The notes under the pieces are model-generated. The model was not told where the DNA came from. It saw only the letters and a list, made by a program, of their open reading frames with translations, and did no database searches. Positions 45,270-56,565 of a stretch of 64,000 nt of DNA are shown piece after piece (the first letter of the stretch is position 1; each line of letters begins with the position of its first letter). This DNA comes from Nageia nagi (taxonomy: Eukaryota > Pinophyta), in contig JBITNC010000001.1 in NCBI GenBank assembly GCA_050084985.1, positions 189,224,001-189,288,000 of the forward strand. The letters run 5' to 3'. The position numbers and the translations under genes are program-made.

Positions 45270-45827
45270 AGATTTGTCTTGCTACAAATGTGTGTTCAAA
45301 AGGTAATGTTTGGCATCAACGATTAGGGCACCTTAACCACAAGAGTATTCAAGATATGAAAAATCAAGAACTTGTGGAAGGTTTACCTAATATTTCACCC
45401 ACAATTGGTCTTTGTGAAAGGTGCATTCTTGGAAAGATGAATAGGCAAAAGTTTGAAAAGGATAAGGCAACTCGGGCTACTCGTCCTCTTCAACTTGTGC
45501 ATTCAGATTTGATGGGTCCATTTTAGACTAAGTCTCTAGGGGGAGCTTCTTATGTTTTGACCTTCATTGATGACTTCAGTAGGATGACATTTGGTTATCT
45601 ACTTGAGCACAAGGATCAAACTTTTGATCGATTTAAAGACTTCAAGGCACTTGTTGAAAATCAAACTGATTTTAAGATCAAAATGCTGAGATCTGACAAT
45701 GGGGGTGAATATAATAGCAATGAGTTTAACGATTATTGTGTTAAACATGGGATCAAATGACAATTCACAATCCCTTACACCCCTCAGCAAAATGGAGTTG
45801 CTGAAAGAAAGAATCGCACCATTATGG
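45270..45827 (+). pseudogene. copia-2 integrase, N-terminal half
   Basis: Frame of 45290 onward: GAG-pre-integrase and zinc region WHQRLGHLNHKSIQDM ... CERCILGKMNRQKF, then the core with LVHSDLMGPF (first catalytic Asp), VLTFIDDFSRMTFGYLLEHK, LRSDNGGEYNSNEF (second Asp) and PYTPQQNGVAERKN (Glu). All three DDE residues are present, unlike copia-1. Stops at 45524-45526 and 45758-45760 (the latter a probable CGA to TGA). The reading ends abruptly at 45827 after RTIME. Confidence 0.9.
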
Positions 45828-46514
45828 AAATTTTAAGTTAAATAATGCATGATGCATGATTACTTAAATTTTTTTTTTCATGGAACAATGCATGTTATGA
45901 ATTAAATACTAAGTAGGACTTAGTTCTTTTGTTTAATTCATTAAGTACTTGAATATATTGAACAAAATATACAAAATGTAAAAGTCCTTTAGGGGTTAGT
46001 ACAAAACCCATTGGACTTTTTTAGGTTTTTCAAAGCTCGTGTGGATGATGCAATTTGTTTACTTTATATTTTTGCACAATTTGCTTATACTTGCAAAAAT
46101 GCAAATATTGAAAAGTAACCCCTAAAATGAACACATCCGCACGTATTCTTCCACAACATGACTTGTTTGGGGAGCCACAAGGTGAGGACAGGGCAGACTG
46201 GAGCCCTTTTAGTCCGAAGAACCGAGTGGTGGTAAGTCCGTCTTAATTGCCTCTAAGACCTCTGTTGGATTGGACAAAACTCTATTAGGTGGACAGGCAT
46301 GTGTGTAGTGATACCACATGTCCGCACGTCCATTCAGGGATTATCCTAATAACCTAGGAGGAAAACTGAAAACCTTAATCAAGATAATTAAAATGGCCGG
46401 TCCAAGATACGTCGGATCCTTGGAAAATAGTAGGTACTTCTCCTTGTGAGAGTATATCACTGACCAAGGTGAACTGGTTGAGGACTGGTAGTACCTGGGC
46501 TCCACCTTGCGGGC
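45828..46514 (+). repeat. copia leader block, second copy of 687-bp direct repeat
   Basis: Near-identical to 43136-43822. Joined on the left to integrase within a short AAATTTT-like overlap, on the right to the Tat-2 LTR. It may be the start of what remains of a second copia copy whose continuation would lie beyond Tat-2. Confidence 0.92.
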
Positions 46515-47268
46515 TCAACCTAAGAAACATGAAGTATTTGAGTAAATATTATAGTAGTAATTTAACTTGAATAAATATACATGATAATAGGAATAACAAA
46601 AATGAAATATAACACTACACTAATAAAACTAGGGTCTTATTGAATCAAGATGATAAAACGAAAGCACGCACTAAAGAGATGAAATCAAGTGTATGATAAA
46701 TACATATGATGAAGCTAATTATATGTAGACTAAGCTTATTGAAGAGAAATGACCTTGATATGTGAATCACATGAAACATAATAATAATAATATCAATGCG
46801 AACACCTATTGGAGCACGAGTGCTAGATCATAGAATAGTAGATAGGCGTGCAAGCTAGAGCGGATGCTAAGATTACAACCAAGTGAGATTCACCACTAAG
46901 GATCGATGATAGTAGAATGTTGACAAGTTGAAACATATAATTAAAAATGATGGATGAAAAATATACTCGATTGGCAATAAGATTTCAATCTTAATAGGAA
47001 ACATTTAGAAATACTCAAGAGTAAGGTATGAACTATCAAGATGTAATCTTGATTACTTTCCCAAAATATAAATACTTACCTTTATATATGCATGAGATTC
47101 CACCAATAGCCCGTGTAATAAGGATAACATTGATGTTGGTGTATCTAGCAAAAAAATAAGAATACATCTAAGATATGTTTGATAATAAGATCATAATATG
47201 ATAAAAGATGATTATAATATTATAACTAAGTAGGGCCACCTTAGTGGGACAAGATTTAGGTGTCAACT
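46515..47268 (-). repeat. Tat-2 3' LTR
   Basis: On the minus strand the LTR begins AGTTGACACCTAAATC (compare Tat-1 TGTTAACAC) straight after a polypurine tract and CATC, and runs to 46515, where copia leader sequence starts abruptly. Its outer 230 bp are homologous to 63771-64000 (AAGAAACATG, GAATCAAGATGATAAAAC, AAAGCAC.CAC.AAAGAGATG). Exact outer end: minus-strand ...CTTAGGTTGA. Confidence 0.65.
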
Positions 47269-47272
47269 GATG

Positions 47273-47283
47273 CCCCCCCTTTG
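47273..47283 (-). other. Tat-2 polypurine tract
   Basis: Minus-strand AAAGGGGGGGC followed by ATC and the LTR start, the same arrangement as in Tat-1. Confidence 0.65.
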
Positions 47284-47880
47284 TAAGTATAAAGAAATGA
47301 AATTATACTTGCAATGGAAGTAAAATATAGAGGGAAGAAAAAATTTAATACTTACTTGGTTTAGTTATAGAACTATCCAATCATCAAGGAATGATGATGT
47401 ATATTGCCCTCCCTTTGCCTTGGTTGCGAGATGGAATGGATTGTGTGAAGTAGAATCAATTAAGAGTAATGAATAACTTGAAAAGGGAAAGATAAAAATA
47501 TCAAACTCCAAGAATATATATGATGGTAAACTCATAAAAGATATAGAAGTGATAGGAAGAGTAAATCATCATAAATGTATGACATTGTCATGGCAATACT
47601 TAATTCTATATTCATGGATAAAAATCATCATAGTAGAACCAAGCATCCCATTCATGGACTCATACATAACATTTCATCACAAATGATATATCAAGCAAAA
47701 GAAAGGATGAAATTAATATAATATGCATACATCATCATGAAAATACCAAATATTCTATTCCTAGATGCAAACATACAAAATTATAATAAAATATGTCAAC
47801 ATCATCATGAGGTATATGCCCCATTCCTAGTTGTAAATATATGAACATAAAGATGAATCATGAATAATATGATTAATAGG
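47284..47880 (-). other. Tat-2 3' region, unique part
   Basis: No coding match; two diverged copies of a segment with ATCATCATGA.AAATA.CAAATATTC and CATTCATGGA-type words near 47620-47820. Confidence 0.35.
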
Positions 47881-48310
47881 TCATTGAAATGGTTATTGGT
47901 TTATTCCCTATCAATAAATTGGCCCAAAGAATGATTGGTTGAGTGCAAACCAAAGAGATGATCACGAGGTAATTAAAATGATGATTGGTTTAGTCCCAAT
48001 CAATAAACTGATCCAAAGAGTGGTTGGTTTAGCCCCAACTAAATAGATGATCAAAAGGCCATCAACATGATGATTGGTTTAGTCCTAATCAACATATTGA
48101 ACCAAAGAGTGATTAGTTTATTCCCAACCAAAGAGTCATAACTCAAGAGATAGTCACATCATCATGGAAGCCTTGATGCCCTATTTGTAAATATCTCAAC
48201 AAATAGTGATGGTTATTTAACATCCACCGAACAAGGATATGGTCATGAAAATAATGATGGTTATTTAATGTTCATCCAATAAGGACATGGTTATAAGATA
48301 ACAATGAACA
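47881..48310 (-). repeat. Tat-2 tandem repeats
   Basis: Three to four copies at about 90-bp spacing (47891, 47981, 48069) of ATGATTGGTTTAGTCCCAAT, CAAACTGATCCAAAGAGTG and AAAGAGATGATCA; then two copies of GATGGTTATTTAA with ATCC..CAA.AAGGA.ATGGT (48205-48295). They lie between the antisense gene and the polypurine tract, the same place as repeats A-C of Tat-1. Confidence 0.75.
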
Positions 48311-49600
48311 TTATTCATGAAAATAAAGACATAAAAGGTTTCAGAGAATAATACCTAAACTTACCTTTAGATATGATGGTCAAATATAATAATTTGTTTA
48401 CCTAATTTTTTACTTTGTGCTCTAGCATTAGCATTGGTATTAGCATCTACACTAAGCTTAGTTGCTCCAATGATGATTATGCAAGACTTAAATCTATGTA
48501 AATGATGATTATGCAAGACTTACATCTATGTAATTTGCATGCTTGATCTGAAAATTACCTGTAAAATGCTTGATTTTTGATGCTTCTAATATGGATTTAT
48601 ACCATGAATATGCTTGAATGGATGGGAAGCATGCATGGAACATGCCATCCTAAAATCAAAATATTCATCCATTTTTACCAAGAACCTTATCCTTAAATAA
48701 TGTTAGTGTTGCATTAAATTTTAGATTATGTACACCTAGTACAGGGAGGTTTGCAAATATTTCTATGATAAATATGGGACAACACACACATTGATGTTAG
48801 CTAAATGCGAAGGTTAGTGTGGGCATTAAGCTCTTTAATGTGCATGTTTACTAATTTTGTTCAATCAATCAAGGTTATTATTTTAAGGCTAATGAACATC
48901 GTTTAGGGCATGATTATGGGAAAAGATCATTAAATTTTTATAGTGCCTTGATAATCATGTCCTAATTTTATGTTAAATAGGCCAAACGTTAATTCATTTA
49001 TCATTTTCATTGTTTGAGTTTGTGAGATTTGGTCCAAGAGAGCAAGGGTGATCAATGGTAGCTTGTTGGTGAGGTTTAAGGGATTTTGCATTATTAGGTA
49101 TGGCTAAAAGGTTGCATTTGGCTTAGTATTGATTTGATTTTGACCTAGTTTGGTTAAATTAACCTAGTTTTGATTATGTAGGATGAGGATTTCAGACTAA
49201 GATAATCATAAAGCCTATCTTTCAAGTTATCCAAGTTTGATAGGGTTTAAGTTAGGTATTCCTTAGATACCCTAGGGTTAGGGTTAAGGATGTTAGGGAT
49301 ACTTCATTTTAGATATTAGTGGTGTCGATTTTGGTTGGATTTATCTTTTTAGGTTATGTTGGGGTTAAAGATAATTTTACCCCAAGTTTTATAAAAATTA
49401 AGTAGAGGAAGCCTGGCATAAGCCTTAGTGTGAACGTTGATACTATTGTAAAAGATAGGGTGCAATTTTTAATTTGAGGTATCGATGCAATCATAATGTA
49501 TTTTTTTATTTTCATTTACAAAATAAAATGATCCTTTATAATATTTGCAAAAATGAAATATTATACTAATGCATAACTTTTCTTTTTTTAAAGTAGTGTC
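48311..49600. other. Tat-2 region upstream of the antisense PMD gene
   Basis: Stop-rich on both strands. It should contain promoter and first exon of the plus-strand PMD relic by analogy with Tat-1, but no TATA or exon could be assigned. Word repeats around 48481-48540 (AATGATGATTATGCAAGACTTA twice). Confidence 0.35.
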
Positions 49601-49619
49601 GATAATTTCTCATGGAACC

Positions 49620-51560
49620 CTAGATGATGTCAAAGAGCTAGAATAAGTTCCAGGTTTGGTGAGATAAGTTGATAGATGAGGAGTTGATGATTCTGCATAA
49701 TGTTGGTTTGGGATAATTATTACATTCCCCCTATGTTTATGTGTATAAAGAGTTATAACCATCACTGATACATGGTTTGAAAAGATTAATAAATTTCACA
49801 TCCCTACTAGTGAAATCACTATTATACTTGAAGGTGTGCATAGGGTCTTATAGGTACCAATGGAGGGATGACCCATTTACATGGAGGAGGGTATGAATGA
49901 TAACCAATGCTAAGATTTTGCAAAGTGGATCTCATGGTTAGAAGAATACCACAAAGGAAAAAAGAGTGATTATCTTCACTGTGCCTTTAGAGGGAAGATC
50001 AAGATAATGGGACAAGTTTGGTTAATTATGCTAGCATGCATAGACAATATTATCTATCCATGTAAGAATCATAAAGTGTTTGCTTGATACATATTATGTA
50101 CAAGATCATCCAAAGTGTGCATTATGAGTTATTTTGATATATCATTGCTCAAATATCTCATTGATATGACCTTCATAATTTTATGATGATACATAAGAGT
50201 GGGAGAAGAATAGCTCATTCCTTCTTATTGCAATATTGGACATATGAGTATATTCATATGGTTTGACCAAGAGAACTTACTATATCTAAAGCATCAATAG
50301 ATCACCTTACTTGGTTCCTATGGGATAGGAATGGAAAGATCACACGATTGCATAAAAATGTGGAAGCATATCAAAAGATCATGGATGGTAGGGATTTATT
50401 TTAAAAGTTTAGTTATATGCTAAAGTTTAGTTTAAATATTGATTATGTGATAATCATGTTCCATGACTTGATCTTACAAGAGATGTGATTTATAAATCTT
50501 ATATGGATCTTATGAATTGGAAAAATGAGCCAAGAGGAGAATTAGGTTGGTAAAGAACTTCATGTTATTGGAAAAAAAGGAAAACATTCATTGAACCCTA
50601 TAGATCCAAGTGAGTACTAAGGCAATTTGGTAAAAGGCAAAACATTCCTACTGAATGCAAGTTTATGGCTAGGAAGGGAAGATATAGGACACATTATCCT
50701 AATCATCTTAAGACCCCTCCAAAGTGAAAGCAAGATTGGGACATTCCCTAAGACCCTAGCTTGGGTAGTGACACATATGAGGATGAGAATAAGGCACCCG
50801 ATGGCTCTCAATTTGATCAGGAGTACTTGATATGATGGGATAGGATGAGACCAAAGCTTTTGGGAATTCATGCATTTTAAGCACTCATGGAAGTAGCTAA
50901 GGGTGAGGTGGAAGAGAACAGATAAGAGAAAAGAAGAAGAGGAGGAGGGTGATAGGGATGAATAGAAACGAGTTGACATGGATGTAGAGGGGAATATGCC
51001 CCAATATAAAATACAAGATGGGTAGGATGAGGTTCACATGGTTATCTCAATCTCTTAAGCTTAACAACAACTTGAAAATGAATTTATTAAGTACTCAAAC
51101 CTATACCTGTAAGTTAGTCCTTACAAATATTGTCAACATACTAACATATAAATTTTATTTGCATCATAGTTCAAACAAAATTGGAGCTAGATTTTGAGAA
51201 GGTTGTAAGAAAGAATGTAGAGGATGAGATATCAACATTGAAAAGTGAAATAGAAAGCAAAAATGTTGATGTAGAAAGCCTAAGGTATAGGTGGCCTTGG
51301 AGCAATCCCAAGAAACACTACAAAATAGTCATGAAGATGCAAATGATAACAACTTCTTGGGGATAATGAATCATGTACTAGCTCATAGCAAGAAAATTGA
51401 GACCTTGATGAATGAGAAGAATCACTTACAAATACAACTTGTAGCTCTTAAAAAGTAGATTGGGGTAAAGAGACCCAATTTAAGTAGGACAATACCTAGG
51501 TTTGGGACTACAAAGAGTCATCGTGGTACTACTAGTAGGGTTAGTATGGGAAACTAATGT
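49620..51560 (+). pseudogene. antisense PMD pseudogene in Tat-2
   Basis: Plus-strand text, opposite to the element. Near 49757-49850: TWFEKINKFHIPTSEITIIL then EGVHRVL and VPMEG, aligning with MERWDLNSNTFHLPTGEITV and LPIRG of the Tat-1 gene, the core of the plant mobile domain. The same frame continues: FAKWISWLEEYH, KIKIMGQVWLIMLACIDNII and YPCKNHKVF, matching LRMRLLIAYLLDAIVYPDK in Tat-1. A charged region follows. At 51181-51290 comes ELDFEKVVRKNVEDEISTLK with SEIESKNVD, and at 51340-51450 NHVLAHSKKIETLMNEKNH with LQIQLVALKK: a coiled coil, then a basic Ser/Thr tail ending near 51557. Numerous stops. Domain order equals that of the Tat-1 gene. Confidence 0.65.
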
Positions 51561-51564
51561 ATGT

Positions 51565-51604
51565 GCTTATTGTGTTGTTTCATAAGATATTATATGATCA
51601 TTTT

Positions 51605-51648
<44 letters not shown>

Positions 51649-51710
51649 GTGTTGTTTGATAAGATATTGTATGATCATTTTTGATATATATATATATATA
51701 TATATATATT
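51565..51710. repeat. duplicated 45-bp segment with TA microsatellite
   Basis: TTGTGTTGTTTGATAAGATA, TTGTATGATCATTTTTGAT followed by (AT)n occurs twice in tandem (51569-51645 and 51646-51708). Confidence 0.88.
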
Positions 51711-52857
51711 TGGTTTGACCAATTTATGAATGAATGAATGCATAGCTTGTTTAATTTTACTAAATACTATGGTATTAGTGTGAAATGATGGTATAGTTAT
51801 ATTTTTACTTTGTCATAGTTGCTAATGTGCCAAAATTTGATGTGAAAATCAAATTTCATACTAAAAGGGCAATTTTAAATTAATAACCCTAAATTAGACC
51901 AACACAAGCATTAAGTGTTTTGAGGATTTAGGTATCAAACTTTGACTAGTTCACCTAATCTTATTGAATGTTACCTAAAATTCATGGATTCAAACTAAAA
52001 TTCAACCCTATATATGGAAATGCATTGTTTGGAAAGATGTGTACATGTAGTTTAGGATGGGAAAGGTTTCATTAATCAATGTAATTTGTAACCTAAGGTA
52101 TCCTAGTAGCCATAGTGGGCCCATAAAGTAAATATTGTGCTAAAAAATCCTAAAGGAACCTAATGTGAGTGCTAGAATAATAGATGAAAAATAGACTCGA
52201 TTGAGGCCTCTTTATCCCCAATATTACCTCTTCAAGAAGTTTATAAGGAAATAAAAATCAACAAGCATGAAAAATTACTCAAAAAACACTCAACCAAAAT
52301 TGTCAAAAAAATACATGTCTAAATTTTTCTTGAGAAATCACATAAGATCAAACCAAAGAGTGAAAAATCAATACCAAAATAGAATGAGCCTACTCATTGC
52401 ACTAATTTGTTTTGCAAAATTGAAGTAATACCAGTGTGAGATTTGATATTCATGTTAGTATTGAGGAACAAAATAGATAAAAAGAAAGGAAAATAATTGG
52501 CAAATATCACCAATGAGTATAGGATAACACAAAATAGGAAAGAAGAGTTTGAGATTGAAAAAAAAACTAATAAAACAAAGAAAATACACACTCATACTAA
52601 TACAAATACATAAATAAAATTAACCATGGAAACAAAATGAACAACACTTTGTATCTTTTTATCAGATAGAAGTGATACCACTTACAAAGTTCACACTTGA
52701 ATCTTGTGAATTTGCTTTAATTAAGTTAGGAAATATATTGTTAAAGATCCCCATGTTCTTGTTTTGCTCATGTTGAGGTCCTTGTAACTTCTTTGGCTTG
52801 TCATCTATTTATGAGCTCTTTTTATCTTTTGATGGTGCAAAGGATGAATACCTTCAT
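51711..52857. other. Tat-2 spacer between antisense gene and gag
   Basis: Where pol would lie in an autonomous element. No RT, RNase H or integrase text was seen in any frame. A minus-strand frame at 52394-52591 is low complexity. Confidence 0.45.
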
Positions 52858-53830
52858 TTGATCACTCAAATCCTGAATCTTGTTGAATAATGGTATGCAA
52901 TATTTTGTTGCATGTCCTCTATGTTGATAACATTCACAAAATAAATCTTATTTTCATTCACTTAGAACCCCAGAAGGATGATTGACTTTGATACTTTGGT
53001 GATTGCACTAGCAACTTATGTTTAATTAAATCCTTTGTAACTTCTTCAATATGCTCATATATAGGTGTAAATTTCCTTCTAAGAAATATCTAGTATTATG
53101 TATAGATAAATTTTTTATCTTGCTTAACCTTCTTATATTCACACTTTGCTACTATCACTTGCTTTTATGGTTGTACTGAATCAACATTTGTAATCACTGG
53201 ACTATCCTTTCTTTGTTCCTTTTTATACCTTTTTCAAGGCTATGGTGGTGATTCTTCTCTTGTCTTCCATGATTATCGCTTCCATTATTTATGCCTAATG
53301 TAAAATTGTTCTCTTTTCTATCAAATTATGAAGAAACATTGGTAATGGTAGCTTGCAATATCCAAAATATTTTTCCTTGTACTTTTGTTAAAATGATTCA
53401 ATGAAAGATACAATATTTGTACCATCATCCATATGTAGCTAATTTATCATTTTTATCCAATACTTGATGAATGATTCAATGGACTTCCCCTCTCTTTGCT
53501 TAATCTTCATCAAATCATCGAATATAACTTTCTTATAAATTTGGATTTAGTATAAGTTACAAAAAACTGATTTAAGTTGTTTAAAATTCTCAATGCAAGC
53601 ATGTGAAAACTTACCAAACCCATCAATAGCATCACATGATAGCGACATAAGAAATAACATTACATGTAGATAACTATCCATGGTGATCAATGAGACCTCA
53701 TCAGAAAAAATACACAAGTGTAAACATGGATTGGTAGTACCATCATACTTTGTGAACTTGAAAATATTTTTGGTATTGAGTATTGTTGATCTAATCCTCA
53801 TGCATAAATAATTGTTCTCTTCATTTCTTT
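52858..53830 (-). pseudogene. Tat-2 gag relic
   Basis: Minus strand. At 53547-53801: NIFKFTKYDGTTNPCLHLCI, DEVSLITMDSYLHVMLFLMS, LSCDAIDGFGKFSHACI, NFKQLKSVFCNLY, the capsid core of Tat-like Gag. Next KVIFDDLMKIKQREGKSIES and FIKYWIKMIN. At the C-terminus (about 52858-52940): CECYQHRGHATKYC then IPLFNKIQDLSDQ, the counterpart of CEYHQAKGHATNGC and LRDRIRKLIEDG in Tat-1. Stops and frameshifts throughout. Confidence 0.75.
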
Positions 53831-53899
53831 AAGGTTATAAACCTTACAATTTTTCAATTTTTGAGATCCTTTGTTGAATCATGTTGAGATTTTGAATAT

Positions 53900-55450
53900 A
53901 ATTAATATATTTTGCTTCCAATACTTTCTCTAAAATTGGTATCTCAACATATGGTGGAGCAACTTATTTAACATTCTTGATTAGTTTACCTGAAGTTTTC
54001 CCTTGTTTAAATATTAGAATTTGTTCTCCAGGCTTAAGGAATTCAAAGGCTTCATATTTATCATTTTTATCTCAAATTATATTGTTCAAAGTGGATATGA
54101 TCAATCCTTCTCTATCTTTGAAGGATAACAAGAGCATATTCTCCTTATTGCATTTCAACAGTTCTTCACATTTGATATCCTCTTCTTCTTGAGTCCAACC
54201 GAGAGTAGATTGCATAGCTTGGGCAATTATTTGATCAATTTTTGTTCTTTGATACTCTAATTCTTATTGAGTTGTAATAGTACATCGAACATGATACTTA
54301 TTATTAGGCTGAAATATTCATGTTTTGTTCTTGTAATCATCCTTTACTTTTTGAAGCAGTTCCTTATAATATGCAATCTTTTGTGGTATCCTCAATTACA
54401 TAATTGCATATAAGTCTTTTGGATGAAGAAACTTGAGATTTGATCATATTATCTTTCTCTGATCAACATGGGTATGGAATATCAACTTCTTCAAGGATTT
54501 TATTAATTTATTTATATTTTATAGGATCCTCAAAATCACATTCATCTTCGATCAACATATAATCATCTTCATTAATTTATTTTGTATTGTGAACCTACTC
54601 TACCTGTATAGGTGGGTCCTCTATAAGATTTTCAATAGTCTCATTACCCTATTGAGCTTCCTGATGAAGCAAGTCCTATAATATTATAACAAGGATAACA
54701 TTTACGCTAGTGTCTAGTGGTGCATTGATATTCTCTTGATGAATTTTTGCTTCTACATCTAAATCAAGGATGATTAGTAGAATTTGGACTGCATTTCCTA
54801 GTTGAAGCTCAATTTTCATGCTAACAATAGCATTCATGCTGATGTGAGTGTTCATGTGGGGACTAAGAATGTTGAATGGTTTGATATTTTTTACAACTAC
54901 AAATTTATTTGCAAAGAACCCTAATTATGCTTCACCTAGTGTGAAATTCATACCGTTAGGTGGTACATGTTCCAAAATTTTGTTATAATACCATAATCTT
55001 CATTGCTTGACAATGTCTTCATCTTTAATGGCATCAACTGCATAGGATTTTTCCATAACTGGTAACTTATTGAGCAATTTAATGAACCTATGTTTGTTCT
55101 CCTTGAAACTTGTGATTTTTTTAAAGATCTCATCATAACTCAATCTTGCAATGATTTCCTCTTTGATTGTAATAGGAGGTGTATTCTAATTTATAGGAGT
55201 GTGGAATCCCTCATTGTTGGATTCAATCACATCATTAACTATATAAGCTTAATTATTTGAACTTTCTACAAAGCTCTCCTTATCCAAAGGACTTTCATCA
55301 ATGCCTTCATTTGTGACTTGTCTATGTAACTCAATGGATTGTTGTTCCTTATGAATTCTTTCACTGCATATTTGGGAAAATCGTGGTCTACCAACTTTTA
55401 TTTCTTTGGTAACCTTCTTAGTTGTCAAGTTAGTAGACTCACAAGAGATA
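53900..55450 (-). pseudogene. unassigned degenerate ORF upstream of Tat-2 gag
   Basis: Minus-strand text with long runs between stops, for example TKEIKVGRPRFSQICSERI, IHKEQQSIELHRQVTNEGID and SFKENKHRFIKLLNKL, then VVKNIKPFNILSP and MNTHISMNAIVSMKIELQ. The frame is open for over 130 codons with about three stops near 54930-55440. I do not recognise a domain. Ogre-type elements carry an extra ORF upstream of gag, and this is in that position and orientation. It could instead be a fragment of an unrelated older element. Confidence 0.45.
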
Positions 55451-55527
55451 TTTTCAATTTTATTAGTAGTAACATAAAATACCTTTGGAATATAATGCGT
55501 AAATAAGACCTTTAATAGGCTCTATAT

Positions 55528-56082
55528 TTTTAGAACTTATAATGCATTATTGCATAAATAACTTAGGTATATTATTCCTAATTAATTAAAAATGAAGGAA
55601 AATATACAATAACTAATTTAGAAGAAAAATATTTTGTAATATAGAATGATCCATTTATTATGTGGATTATCCATGTATGCAATAGTGGAGCCCCATCTAT
55701 TTTATATTAGGGGTATATCCACATATGCATGTAGTTCCACATACTTAAAATAGAAGTATGGGCATATGTAATAGGTATGGGTAAAAAGATTTCCACCTAC
55801 CATTATCACCTAATGTGAGGATGTAGATATTCTATAGACGTTGGTATTCCCTTTGTGTAAAAGAGTGAACCAAAGTAGGATTTGACCCTATAAAAGGAAG
55901 GCTTGGCTATGTTGTAAGACATATACTTGTAGAAGCATTTTCATGATACTTCATATGTGTCACTTTGTGAGATTGCTTATTGTTGTATATTTTGAAATAT
56001 TGTTATTTTGAGATTAATTTGAGTGTTAATTTGTTGGACTTGGTATAAGTGATCTTGTTTATGGAATCCTATAATTCCTTCA
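55528..56082 (+). repeat. copia-3 5' LTR
   Basis: 555 bp, begins TTTTAGAACTTATAATGC (canonical TG changed) and ends ATTCCTTCA. TATA box TATAAAAG at 55889-55896. It lacks about 107 bp present in the 3' LTR around 63404-63510. Confidence 0.88.
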
Positions 56083-56084
56083 TG

Positions 56085-56096
56085 TGGTATCAAAGC
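56085..56096 (+). other. copia-3 primer binding site
   Basis: TGGTATCAAAGC, one change from the iMet consensus. Confidence 0.8.
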
Positions 56097-56565
56097 TTCT
56101 TTGTGATTATATCCTTCAAATTCTAGCTCCATCATCTTGAGGCAACTCTCCTCAAATTAAGGTATATCTCACTTCTAAATTTGTTTCAATTTTTGAAGTT
56201 AAAATTTGAGATCCATACTAACATGTTTTATGTTAAAGTAATGGGATAAATCTAACATTTTATGTTAGTTGCATATTATTAGTATAAATTTGTAATTTTT
56301 CATATACAAAAAAATTGTAAAATTTGCAATTTTTTTTACAACATGTATTTTTTTTAAATGTTTACTATTGTAAAAAATATTTTTACAAATAATCCTATGA
56401 TCTTGATAGGATAGTTTTCCATGTTTTGTAAATATACAAAGGAGGGATCAATTTTTTTCTATATTTAATACCAAAGAATATATAAAAAGGGGTCTATATT
56501 TTTTAGAATTCTATATTAAAAAAATATAATTTATTTTTAAAAAAATTAGTCTTGAATCTCTCAAA
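56097..56565 (+). other. copia-3 leader start
   Basis: AT-rich, with long T and A runs; no coding text. Confidence 0.4.

Larger units (their letters stand above)
39593..45827 (+). mobile_element. copia-2: 5' part of a Ty1/copia element
   Basis: 5' LTR, iMet primer site, an exceptionally long leader of 3.9 kb with a captured PPR fragment, gag-protease and the first half of integrase. It ends within integrase right after the AERKNRTIME block, where a second leader copy begins. No RT, RNase H or 3' LTR. It is inserted in the pol of gypsy-D. Same family as copia-1 by LTR and leader. Confidence 0.85.

Noticed and set aside
50617-50979. 120-codon minus-strand frame in the Tat-2 PMD region
   Set aside because: No motif, and the plus strand carries the PMD pseudogene text on both sides.
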